From: Rana temporaria
Lineage: Eukaryota; Chordata; Amphibia; Anura; Ranidae
Direction of reading: 5' to 3'
Assembly: GCF_905171775.1 (NCBI RefSeq)
Contig: NC_053501.1
Location: 21,482,098 to 21,546,097 of the forward strand
DNA length: 64,000 bases
The first letter of the stretch is position 1. Each line of letters begins with the position of its first letter. A model generated the notes under the pieces. That model saw only the letters and a program-made list of their open reading frames with translations. It had not been told where the DNA came from and searched no databases. The position numbers and the translations under genes are program-made. This document shows, in pieces, positions 23,019 through 32,336 of the stretch.

Positions 23019-23760
23019 TAGGTGGATTCAGAAAGACCGCCTTAACTTTGCGGCGGCGTAGTGTATCGTGTTTACACTACGCCGCCGTAAGTTAGCGAGG
23101 CAAGTACATGATTCACAAAGTACTTGCCTGCTAAGTTACGGCGGCGTAGCGTAAATGCGACGGGCGTAAGCGCGCCTAATTCAAAATAGGCTGAGGGGGC
23201 GTGTTTTTTGTTAATATGAGTTTACCTGACGTGATTGTCGTTTTATAGGAACGGCGCATGCGCCGTCCATGTACATATCCCAGTGTGCATTGCGGCTAAG
23301 TACGCCGCATGGACGTATTGGTTTCGACGTGGATGTAAATTACGTCCAGCCCTATTCACGGACGACTTACGCAAACGACGTAAAAATTTCAAATTTCGAC
23401 GTGGGAACGACGGCCATACTTAACATTACTAGTCCAGCTATTTGATAGAATAAATATACGCCTGAAAATGCCTTACGTAAACGGCGTATCTGTACTGCGT
23501 CGGCCGGGCAAACGTTCGTGAATCGGCGTATCTAGTGATTTACATATTCTACGCCGACCGCAATGGAAGCGCCACCTAGCGGCCAGCTTAAAAATTACAC
23601 TTTAAGATACGACAGTGTAAGACACTTACGCCGCTCGTATCTTAGCCTAATTTAAGCGTATCTGGTTACCAGAATACGCTTAAATTTGCATCGGCGCAGA
23701 TTCAGACTTAGGCTGGCGTATCTACTGATACGCCAGCCTAAGTCTTTCTGAATCCACCTA
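23019..23760 (+). mobile_element. MITE with GGGCCAGAT-type interior but TAGGTGGATTCAG ends
   Basis: Ends TAGGTGGATTCAGAAAGA and TCTTTCTGAATCCACCTA are exact inverted repeats, flanked by TTA at 23016-23018 and 23761-23763. The interior (CGGCGTAG hairpin, AAGTAC hairpin, GGCGCATGCGCCGTCCATG, GGAACGACGGCCATACTTAACAT) is that of the GGGCCAGAT family, but the outermost bases and target site differ. It lies inside the Tc1 relic. Confidence 0.9.
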
Positions 23761-23809
23761 TTAGTCCCTAGGGTTCAATATTGAGTTGGCCCACCCTTTG
23801 CAGCTATAA

Positions 23810-24294
23810 GGCCTCATGCACACTGGATGTTAAAATGACATTATAAAAATGCCAGTAGCTTTGTAGTGAGTTTTTCAACATTTTTCATTTACATTTTTCA
23901 ACAGTTTTTGCAATAGCGTTATTTGTGCGTTAGAGTTTTTTAGCTTTTATAAAAAAGCTTTATACATATATAATTTTTTTTCAATGGATAAAAAACATTA
24001 AACGCTGGTGAGCCGCGCTTTTGAGCACTTATCTGCGTTTATCAGATGTCCTTTGACCTTAGAACGTATTTACAGATAAAAACAGCTGAAAAATACCTCT
24101 CAGAACCCACTCGTTTTAGTTTTTTTTACAGTCAAAAAAGCTCCAGCCAAAAACAGTTGATAACAGCCTGTGTATGCATGGACACAGAATAACATGATGG
24201 GGAGTTTATTGACTGTAGAAAAAAAAACTGAAACATCTGAAGCCAAAAACAGCTGCTATAAAAACATCCAAAAACGTCCAGTGTGCATGAGGCC
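23810..24294. mobile_element. GGCCTCATGCACACTGG MITE, full length
   Basis: Inverted ends GGCCTCATGCACACTGG and CCAGTGTGCATGAGGCC with TAA at 23807-23809 and 24295-24297. Removing it rejoins the Tc1 sequence as CTATAACAGCTTCC. Related interior and ends occur at 28516-28957. The TAA duplication points to PIF/Harbinger. Confidence 0.92.
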
Positions 24295-24535
24295 TAACAG
24301 CTTCCACTCTTCTGCGAAGGCTGTCCGTAAGGTTTAGGAGTGTGTCTATGGGAATGTTTGACTATTCTTCAAGAAGCACATTTGTGAGGTCAGACACTGA
24401 TGTTGAGGTCAGACACTGACATCCCAAAGGTGTTCTATCGGGTTGAGGTCAGGACTTTGTGCAGGCCAGTCAAGTTCATCCACTTCAAACTTTCTCAAAT
24501 AAGTCTTTATAGACCTTGCTTTATGTACTGGTGCC

Positions 24536-24741
24536 GCCGGTCACGGCACAGGCCCTGAAGAAACGGCATGAGTGGGCCATTACTTCAGTGCATATACGCT
24601 GATGATGTCTGTGGCAGTGAATATAGTAAATATCTCCCATACGTTGCAAGTTTAGGAGATATTTACAGTACCTACATGTAAGCCTTATTATAGACTTGCC
24701 TGTAGGTACAATTAAAGAGGAAGACTTTACTCCCTCTTTAA
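24536..24741. mobile_element. TTAA-element right end, fragment
   Basis: AAATATCTCC...GGAGATATTTACAG, CCTACATGTAAGCC and TTGCCTGTAGGTA match 59389-59483 plus 60223-60245, and it ends TTAA at 24738-24741. In the other copy the GGGCCAGAT MITE at 59484 splits this same right end. Confidence 0.65.
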
Positions 24742-25127
24742 TATGTCTTTTCCATTAGATCCTATTCATTACTTATTAGGTCTTCCCTTCTACGGTGTCT
24801 CCAAACCAGCTAAGCGTCTGATCTCCGATATACTTCTCTGAATGAATGAATGAAAACTTATATAGCGCAGCACATGCAAACTTAATCGCCTCTGGGCGCT
24901 TGTTGTTCCTGTCTCCTTTGGTATCAAAAGAGATGAGTCTTGATCTTTCTCCTGAACGTCAAGTGGTTCTCCTCCAACCGAATGCTCGGAGAGCCATTCC
25001 TCTCGGCTGGCTGTCTACTCACCCGCCTACTAAACTCAAACTTTTACAAATTCTGGCTGACATCCGGAGAATGGAATTCCTTACTACTGCCGCAACCGAT
25101 ACCCTTATGCAATTTAACAAACGTTGA
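24742..25127 (+). pseudogene. L1/Tx1-type LINE ORF2 C-terminal fragment, split by an insert
   Basis: Two pieces read in one logical order. First 24742-24837: SFPLDPIHYLLGLPFYG, then KPAKRLISDILL. Then, after an insert, ~24973-25127: QPNARRAIPLGWLSTHPPTK, then ILADIRRMEFLT and stop at 25125-25127. LLG, AKxLI, ARRxIPxxW, PPT and IRRMExLT are the kind of residues I expect after the reverse transcriptase in L1/Tx1 LINEs. The fragment at 17162 has the corresponding region. The copy lacks RT and endonuclease, so it is dead. The family call rests on motif recall and needs a profile search. Confidence 0.65.
24839..24968 (-). mobile_element. SINE-like or LINE-tail insertion with (TTCA)n tail
   Basis: On the minus strand it ends GCGCTATATAAGTTTTCATT followed by TTCA repeats. 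This is the pattern of L2/CR1-type 3' tails or SINEs that borrow them. It sits within the LINE frame, with TTCTC on both sides (24833-24837 and about 24967-24971) as a possible short target duplication. The inferred class is tentative. Confidence 0.5.
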
Positions 25128-25293
25128 GAGATTAGGGGTCAATCTGAATATAGTGACTCATTCCCCCCCCAATACTAGCCAAACCAACAAAAATAACCCT
25201 CTAGACCTTCAAGACTGTGAATTTCCAGAAGTCAATCTCATTATGTAGCCATTACAACCCATAACAAGCTGACTTGAAGCAAGATAACCCTGA

Positions 25294-25361
25294 GGCCTCG
25301 TACACACGACTGAGGAACTCGGCGGGCGAAACACATCGTTTTCCTCGTCGAGTTCTTGTAA
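25294..25361. mobile_element. GGCCTCGTACACACG MITE, left-end fragment
   Basis: GGCCTCGTACACACGACTGAG and GCGAAACACATCGTTTTCCTCGTCGAG (in pieces) match the left end of the element at 46412. It stops where the minisatellite at 25363 begins. Confidence 0.7.
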
Positions 25362-25362
25362 T

Positions 25363-25580
25363 CTCCAGCAGTTGTGTTCCAGGATCACCAGCATATACAT
25401 TCCGTCATCTCCAGCAGGTGTGTTTCAGGATCACCAGCATGTACATTCCGTCATCTGCAGCAGGTGTGTTCCAGACCACCAACATGTACTGTACATTCAT
25501 CTCCAGCAGGAGTGCTCTATCTTCATTAGCAGGTGTAATTCAGCATCTTCAGGAGGTGTGTTCCAAGATCACCAGATTAC
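25363..25580. repeat. ~52 bp minisatellite
   Basis: At least three clear units and one or two decayed units of CCAGCAGGTGTGTTCCAGGA-TCACCAGCAT-GTACATTCCGTCATCT. The frames across it repeat the same peptide and are not genes. Confidence 0.88.
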
Positions 25581-26199
25581 AGACAAAAAGGTGAGGAACA
25601 GACTGTTGCTGTACAGTGTTTGAATATAAGATTGAGCTACTTAGCACTGCACACAGAATGTGTCACTGTATGCATCTCAAGGCTTAATCTTAAATTTTGA
25701 CAGTAGAAGATATTTAATATTTCTATATTTTATATGAAACACATGAAACTACACAGTCAAAGAGAAAAGGCTGCCTGCTTGCACCATTTTAAGTGAGATT
25801 CTGCTCTATCATCTCAGAATCACAAGGTCAGGTATATACTTTTAAAAATGCATCCGATTTCCTTATTTTAGTTTGCATGCTGAACATAAACCAAGTCTCA
25901 TTAAAATGCTTTTGTATGCATGGCTTTTCTCCTGAGGCTGCTATGACCTGCACTATGAAGATTAAAAAAAAAAAAAAAAAGGATTAGCGAATCTGGACAG
26001 ATTGAACAGTTTAGCACATGCTTTTCAAAGTTCTAAACTTTGCAGGGAACCCCAATGACGTTTATAGGGGGGTTAATCTTGTTATTCAATTCTGCTAATT
26101 TGTAGATCTATTAAGCAAGCTTTTGTCAAACAAAAGACATGGAAGCCAAATGCTGCCATGGGGGACTAAAACCATAATTAAAACCACACTATGGCACAG
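25581..26199. other. Unassigned sequence
   Basis: An A-run lies at 25964-25980. No gene, TIR or tandem array recognised. Confidence 0.4.
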
Positions 26200-26430
26200 T
26201 GAAGGCAAATAGACTGTGCAGTTGCACTCTGCAAGTGCAGTTGCTCCGGAGCTTAGAAAATGAGGTAAAGCTTCACTTTGCAAAGAATACCCAATCACAT
26301 GCAAGGAAAAAAAACAAAAAGCTTTTTTGCTTGCACATGATTGAATGATGGAAGTCAGCAGAGCTTCTGCACATTTACTAAGCTTTGGAGCAACTGCACA
26401 TTGCAAAGTGCACAGCACAGTCTATTTGCT

Positions 26431-27633
26431 TTAAAGGAGTTGTAAAGGAAAACATTTTTTTTTGCTGAAATGACTGTTTACAGGGTATAGAGACATAATA
26501 GTTAACTGATTCCTTTTAAAAATGATTAAAAATAGATAAAAATCAATCATGTAATGTACCTACAGTTTCAGTTTAGTTTTTGCATGCTGTTTCATGCATC
26601 TGTGATGAACAGAGACAAAGATCCAATACAGGGCAGTGATGGTTTGGAAAACGAAACTGATTGGTGTTGAGGGGTTTTAGACACACAGTAATCACACCTC
26701 CTTGATTAGTGACCACAGAGAGAAAGCTCCCATGACTTTTTTCATCAAGAAACAGAGGGCCAGATCCACGAAGCAGTTACGCTGGCGTATCTATTGATAC
26801 GCTTTAACTGCTAGGTTGCTCCGGCGTATCTTTGTTTTGTATCCACAAAACAAGATACGCCTGAAGCTGGGCTAGATCCGACTGGTGTACGTCCTAGTAC
26901 GCCGTCGGATCTAAGGTGCATATTTACGCTGGCCGCTGGGTGCCGCTTCCGTTGATTTCTGCGTCGAGTATGCAAATTAGCTAAATACGCGAATCCACAA
27001 ACGTACGTCCGGCCGGCGCATTTTTTTACGTTGTTTCCGTAAGGCTTTTTTCGGCGTAACGCTACCCCTGCTATATGAGGCGTAGCCAATGTTAAGTATG
27101 GACGTCGGGCCAGCGTCAAATTTTTCGTTGTGTACGTCCTTTGCGTAAAACGTTCGCGACTAGGGCTTTGCGTAGAATTATGTTTACGTCGAAAGCATTG
27201 GCTTGTTGCGGGTTAATTTGGAGCATGCGCACTGGGATACCCCCATGGACGGCGCATGCGCCGTTCAGAAAAAAAGTCATTTACGTGGGGTCAAGACGTA
27301 TTAACATAAAACACGCCCACATCTTATCTATTTGAATTGCGCGCCCTTACGCCGACACAGTTACACTACGCCGCCGTAACTTACGGCGCAAATTCTTTCA
27401 GGATACGGAAAATACGCTGAAAGTTACGGCGACGTAGTGTACCAGCAGTGAGATACACTACGCTGTACGGAAAAATGCGTGGAGGTACGTGGATCTGGCC
27501 CAGACTGTTCAGAACAGAGAAGGATTACAGCAACATCAGAGCAAAAACGAACAATGAGGACATGAAACCAGGACTGCAGTAAGGTAAAGGAAGCTATTTA
27601 GCTAAAAAAAAAAATCCTTTAGTGTCCCTTTAA
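26431..27633 (+). mobile_element. TTAA MITE (TTAAAGGAGTTGTAAAGG), carries a GGGCCAGAT MITE
   Basis: TTAA at both ends (26431-26434 and 27630-27633). The backbone 26431-26756 plus 27502-27633 is paralogous to 61682-62893, same orientation, with matching blocks such as GACTGTTTACAGGGTATAGA and CACCTCCTTGATTAGTGACC. A piggyBac-type MITE; non-coding. Confidence 0.9.
26757..27501 (-). mobile_element. GGGCCAGAT MITE, full length, nested
   Basis: GGGCCAGATCCACG to GTGGATCTGGCCC, flanked by AGA at 26754-26756 and 27502-27504. The paralogue at 62750 shows the uninterrupted GGAAACAGAC, so AGA is an exact 3-bp target duplication. It lies in opposite orientation to the 30820, 59484 and 61929 copies. Confidence 0.95.
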
Positions 27634-27647
27634 GTAAATCAACCCCA

Positions 27648-28093
27648 GTATATCTCCCTATACAGAATTTTCAACTCCTCAACAACAACACACTCTGACA
27701 ATATGGCTTCTTTCAGAGGGCCGGGTTATTCATTACTCCAGGTAATTGGCTCGTCTTGACCAGGGGCAAAATCTATGCCCTGCATTTTGGGTAGCTACTT
27801 ATTTCTGGCGGAAAACCTAAAAGGCAGAAGTTTTCATCCAAAATGTTGAGATATTGCAAAACCTGAGAATACACGAGCAACCTATGGTAATGGCAAACTC
27901 AAACCTTACCCTAGTTGCAATAACCACCAGGTTAGTGTGCTTACTTGCAGTCCCTGTAAAATGCGTACCCATGGCAACAAGCAACGTTTGGGTAGGGGGG
28001 GGTCAGAAAAATTGAGCAAAGTTAAACAATAAAAGAAAAGAATCATGGTTATATAGTCATGAGAAAATGAAAAATATACAGCAAATAATGTTA
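27648..28093. other. Unassigned sequence
   Basis: No gene or repeat boundary recognised. Confidence 0.4.
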
Positions 28094-28512
28094 GGCCTCG
28101 TACACACGATAGGTTAACCAGAGGACAACGGTCTGAAGGACCGTTTTCATCGGTCAAAACCGATCGTGTGTGGGCCCCATAGGTTATTTAACCTTCGGTT
28201 AAAAAAAAGACAACTTGTTTTAAAATGTAACCGATGGATTGGTAACCGATAGGTCAAAACCGATCGTTAGTACGCCCAACCATCGGTTAAAAATCCAGGC
28301 ATGCTCAGAATCAAGTCGACGCATGCTTGGAAGCATTGAACTTTGTTTTTTTCAGCATGTCGTTGTGTTTTACGTCACCGCGTTCTGACACAATAGTTTT
28401 TTTAACTGATGGTGTGTAGGCACGACGGACCATCATTCAGCTTCATAGGTTAACCTATGACAACGGTCCTTCAGACCGTTGTCCTCTGGTTAACCTATCA
28501 TGTGTACAAGGC
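28094..28512. mobile_element. GGCCTCGTACACACGATAGG MITE, near full length
   Basis: Left end GGCCTCGTACACACGATAGG and right end CCTATCATGTGTACAAGGC are inverted. The second-level inverted repeat GGTTAACC...GGACAACGGTCTGAAGGACC pairs 28112-28145 with 28445-28490. Flanks are TTA left and TTG right, a decayed TTA duplication. Only three bases separate it from the next element. Confidence 0.85.
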
Positions 28513-28515
28513 TTG

Positions 28516-28957
28516 AGGCTCCATGTACACTGAAGCTGATAAACTGCAGTTTATTGGCATTTTGTCTTTTTTTTTTTTAAAGCCCATAAACTGAACTCTA
28601 TGTTAGCCTATGTGCCCATGCACACCTGGGCGTTTTTTAGTGTTAATGAGCTTTGGAGTTTATTGGCTTTTTTCTGAACGCCCGAAATTTGAATTCAAAG
28701 TGCCGTTTTTTGTAAAGAAAAAACGCTCAAGAACGCATAACGCTGAAAAATGCAGAAAAACGCTCAAAAACGATTAAAAACGCTCAAAAACGCCCGTGCC
28801 AGCGTTTTTTTGCGTTTTTTAATCAATTGAAAAAAAAGCTACACTGAAAAACGCTGATTAAAGCTATTACAAAAACGCTAAAAAACATTGAAAGGCTCCC
28901 TGCAAAGTTACTGGCGTTTTTTTTATAGCTTTTATCAGCTTCAGTGTGCATGGAGCC
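28516..28957. mobile_element. GGCTCCATGTACACTGAAG MITE
   Basis: Inverted ends GGCTCCATGTACACTGAAGC and GCTTCAGTGTGCATGGAGCC, with AAACGCTCAAAAACGC-type internal repeats. It is a relative of 23810-24294. Its right part is duplicated in 29220-29453. Confidence 0.85.
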
Positions 28958-29698
28958 TTAAAGTAAAAAAAAAAGGAAGGACAAATTTAGGCTTTAATTA
29001 ATTAATAAATCAAAGCCATTAGGGTTTTCTTAAAAAAAGTTCTTAAAAAATAAATAAACAAACAACTTCCATCGATTTAATATAATTTAACTAGTTGCTG
29101 GGTGAAAGTTTTTATCTGACAGTAATTATCTTTTTATTATTCTGAGACTCAGATGAAATATTTTACATCAACTCCAGCAGCCAGGTTGAGGCCTTTCCGC
29201 AAGAAAAGGCCTAAAAAAAGCGCTCAAGAACGCAAAACGCTGAAAAACGCAGAAAAACGCTCAAAAACGCCGGTGCCAGCGTTTTTTTGCGGTTTTTAAT
29301 CCATTGAAAAAAATAAGTAAAAAAAAAAAAAAAGCTACACTGAAAAATGCTGATTAAAGCTATTGCAAAAACGCTAAAAAACATTGAAAGGCTCCCTGCA
29401 AAGCTACTGGCGTTTTTTTTATAGCTTTTATCAGCTTCAGTGTGCATGGAGCCTTAAAGTAAAAAAAAAAGGAAGGACAAATTTAGGCTTTAATTAATTA
29501 ATAAATCAAAGCCATTAGGGTTTTCTTAAAAAAAGTTCTTAAAAAAAAATAAACAAACAACTTCCATCGATTTAATATAATTTAACTAGTTGCTGGGTGA
29601 AAGTTTTTATCTGACAGTAATTATCTTCTTATTATTCTGAGACTCAGATTAAATATTTTACATCAACTCCAGCAGCCAGGTTGAGGCCTTTCCGCAAA
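28727..29698 (+). repeat. Recent tandem segmental duplication, offset about 495 bp
   Basis: 28727-29219 and 29220-29698 are near-identical copies in direct orientation. The unit starts inside the MITE (CGCTCAAGAACGC) and includes ~270 bp of otherwise unique flank, ending GTTGAGGCCTTTCCGCAA. By eye the copies differ by few substitutions and some A-run length changes. Confidence 0.92.
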
Positions 29699-29982
29699 GA
29701 CAGAGACAAAATTGCCAACCGCGTTTTTTTTTTTGTTTGCAGCCACGCTATGTCCAACCTGACCTGGATTTTTTTTTTGGCCTGGCAAAAACGGGGTTAA
29801 TTATAAACGACCACACTTATGCGAAATTACCTGAGCTATCCCCCCCCCCCCCCCATTTTACCTTCCCCACGGCACAATTTCATTTCATACGAAAACTTAT
29901 GAAAAGTGTTGAAAAGCTAAGTACAAAGCTCATTTTTAACAGATAGCCCAAAAAAGCATAGATGTCAAAGGCTTCGAGTCCC
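29699..29982. other. Unassigned, with a 16-17 bp C-run
   Basis: A poly-C tract at 29840-29856 and T-runs. No gene recognised. Confidence 0.4.
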
Positions 29983-30161
29983 CCTTTGACATTCACACAG
30001 AGCTGAGAGTCAGACGGGGTCTCAGCACTGACAAATTTGCATCTCTTTGAATGTGACGCTTGAAAAGCACAGCCGCTAGATTAAATTTTTTTCTCCGTCG
30101 AGAAAATGAGAAAGGCCTCTATCTATTTGAGTCTACTGGGAAGATCTTTATTCTGATTCTT
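29983..30161 (+). repeat. Paralogous ~170 bp segment, copy B
   Basis: Counterpart of 10773-10943, same orientation, sharing CCTTTGACATTCACACAG, AGTCAGACGGGGTCTC, ATTTGCAT, GACGCTTGAAAAG, AGATTAAATTTT and GAAAATGAGAAAG. Flanking sequence beyond these bounds is unrelated. Confidence 0.7.
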
Positions 30162-30763
30162 GTTAGAATTGTTTATCACCCTGACAGTGCAGACTCGGAC
30201 GAGATAAAGGCTCGGCTCCATCACAGGGCCTGACAGTGGTAGGACATGCAGAGAAATGAAAGGACTAGGGGAAATATTATTAATAGATGCCGACTTGATT
30301 TGACTCTATTGCACGTCAAGAAGGGGGTGCCACGGCTTGATTGCAGCCTATGAAGTTCTGTCCAAAAAAGAAGCTATTTTTCATTAAGTGATAGAAGGTC
30401 TTTTTCATGTTCCTTCCTGAGGAGCTGATATCTTATGCAGTTTATTCTAACCCTGCTGATTTCTGTCAAGGGAAGGAAACTCATGAAAGATGGGCCGGCT
30501 ACACGAGTCCTTTGCAGGAAAGCAGGTTGATAGTTGGAGCTCGATGCGTCTCTGCTGTGACTAAGCCTTGATGCTGTGAAATCCAGCCCAGCAGAACGGT
30601 TCTCCGGCTTTAGTAGAGCTCACCGGGCAAAAATGTTGAGTTAATGCAAAAAAAAAAAAAAAAGAAAGAAACAGACACGGCAAATAGAAGCGAGAGACTA
30701 CGGCGACAGCAGTGGTGCAATGGCTCCACCAAGGCTGTTTTTAATGCTGGTTGTGTGACAATA
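30162..30763. other. Unassigned sequence
   Basis: A-run at 30649-30663. Mixed-composition, non-repetitive to my eye. No exon or RNA gene recognised. Confidence 0.4.
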
Positions 30764-30819
30764 AGGGGTTGATTTGCTAAAGGCAAGTAGACTGTGCACT
30801 AAAAGGGACAAAACACGTA

Positions 30820-31522
30820 GGGCCAGATCCACGTAGAGCGGCGTATTTTTAAACAGGCGTAGCGTATCATAGTTACGCTACGCCGCCGCTACTTTGAGAG
30901 GCAAGTGCTGTATTCACAAAGCACTTGCCTCTAAAGTTACGGCGGCGTATCGTAAATCTGCCGGCGTAAGGGCGCGGAATTCAAATGATAAAGATGTGGG
31001 CATTTTTAATGTTAATTTTACTTGACCTGACGTAATTGACGTTTTTTTTTTGCTCTAAATTAACCCGCAGCATGCCAATGCTTTCGACGTGAACGTAATT
31101 CTACGCGAAGCCCTATTCGCGAACGTTTTACGCAAACGACGTACACAACGGAAAATTTGACGCTGGCCCGACGTCCATACTTAACATTGCGTACGCCTCA
31201 TAGAGCAGGGGTAACGTTACGCCGAAAAAAGCCTTTACGTAAACGACGTAAAAAAAAGCGCCGGGCGGACATACGTTTGTGGATTGGCGTATCTAGCTAA
31301 TTTGCATACTCGATGCGGGAATCGACGAAAGCGCCGCCTAGCGGCCAGCGTAAATATGCACCTAAGATCCGACGGCGTACTAAGACGTACGCCAGTTGGG
31401 TCTAGCCCAGCTTCAGGCGTATCTTGTTTTGTGGATACAAAACAAAGATACGCCGGAGCATCCTAGAAGTAACGCGGCGTATCAATAGATACGCCGACAT
31501 AACTGCTTTGTGGATCTGGGCC
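30820..31522 (+). mobile_element. GGGCCAGAT MITE, full length
   Basis: GGGCCAGATCCACG to TGTGGATCTGGGCC, with GTA at 30817-30819 and 31523-31525. It lies within the 14-bp-duplication insertion. Same orientation and interior as 59484 and 61929, opposite to 26757. Confidence 0.92.
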
Positions 31523-31800
31523 GTAGTGTAGAGAGAAATTGCTGCTCAGCCCGAAAGTGACGTCAGAGAAATTTTCCCCAGTGGGGTTTTTAGGCAGCTC
31601 AAAATGATGAATTAGAATGCAATGTGTAAAAAAAGGTTTATTAGGGGTAGGCACATACAAAATAGGGGAGGGGGGATGGGGAGTATCGTTAAGATATGAG
31701 TTGCGGTATTACAAAAGCATTTAAAATTCCATAACTTTTTACAGCACACAACAGGTTAATATACAGCTTGGTAATTGTAAACAGAGCATATATAAATATG

Positions 31801-31839
31801 TCCTAACGCGTTTCGACCCTAAAGGTCTTCTTCAGAGGT
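31801..31839 (-). ncRNA. Hammerhead-ribozyme-like motif, left arm of foldback element
   Basis: Minus strand: ACCT, core CTGAAGA, extra A, stem II GACC-TTTAG-GGTC, GAAACGCGTT, then AGGA. All invariant core positions of the hammerhead consensus (C3, U4, G5, A6, G8, A9, G12, A13, A14) are met apart from the one-base insertion after A9. Stem I pairs at three of four positions, one fewer than its partner at 32298. Confidence 0.55.
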
Positions 31840-32297
31840 TTTTGTTGTGACTGAAAAGAAATTAACAAAGAATCATTTATTAGTGTTAAGTATTTATTTC
31901 GATTGCCCCCCAACCACCCTGGCCCCATCTATATTTGGGCACTTGTAGAAAAAAGGGGGGGGGAGAAAAATAAATATAAAAATACATATAGAAATAGTAT
32001 AAAAAAAGAAAAAATTTAAACATTTTTAATCAATTTTTACCAAGTAGAAGAGTATGGAACAGTCCAAGTCAAGCTTCGTCGTCGCAACAATGTTGGTAAA
32101 AATTGATTCAAATTTTTTCAATTTTTTTTTTATACTATTTTTATATGTATTTTTATATTTATTTTTCTCTCCCCCCCCCCTTTTTTTTCTACAAGTGCCC
32201 ATATATAGACGGGGCCAGGGTGTTTGGGGGGCAGTCTAAATAAATACGTAACACTAATAAATAATTATTTGTAAATTTCTTTTCAGTCACAACAAAA

Positions 32298-32336
32298 ACC
32301 TCTGAAGAAGACCTTTAGGGTCGAAACGCGTTAGGT
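32298..32336 (+). ncRNA. Hammerhead-ribozyme-like motif, best preserved copy
   Basis: ACCT (32298-32301) pairs with AGGT (32333-32336) as stem I. Core CTGAAGA is at 32302-32308, then one extra A, stem II GACC (32310-32313) with GGTC (32319-32322) and a 5-nt loop, then GAAA (32323-32326). Stem III would be AC-GC-GT (32326-32331) and the cleavage-site nucleotide U at 32332. The 2-bp stem III resembles minimal hammerheads, which may act as dimers because ACGCGT is self-complementary. The extra A is the main reason for doubt. Confidence 0.6.

Larger units (their letters stand above)
22948..24535 (-). mobile_element. Second Tc1-like relic, truncated, split by two MITEs
   Basis: Left end CACTGTATTACCAAAAGTATTGGGACACCT-like (first part CACTGTATTACCAAAAGTAT) after TA. 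The body remains in three pieces, 22948-23018, 23761-23809 and 24295-24535, which join in order. The last piece includes CATCCCAAAGGTGTTCTATC and GGGTTGAGGTCAGGAC, sequence typical of the complement of Tc1 transposase (WPSQSPDLNP-type region). It is cut off at 24535. It encodes no intact protein. Confidence 0.85.
26200..27647. mobile_element. AAGGCAAATAGACTGTGCA element carrying a nested TTAA MITE
   Basis: Host pieces 26200-26430 and 27634-27647 join at TTAA to give the ending AGTAAATCAACCCC. The same family is seen at 30764-32801 and as fragments near 52500 and 57545. The ends are inverted: GTTGATTTACTAAAGGCAAA-type against TTTGCCTTTAGTAAATCAAC. The left terminus is incomplete here. Confidence 0.78.

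Noticed and set aside
25325..25345. Additional GAAAC motifs (also 46441) as hammerhead candidates
   Set aside because: They belong to the GGCCTCGTACACACG MITE and have no CTGANGA core or paired flanks.
31284..31466. Recurring MHLRSDGVLRRTPVG-type peptide, also at 26811 and 60002
   Set aside because: It recurs only because the GGGCCAGAT MITE recurs; the frame is not kept open in other copies and has stops at differing places.
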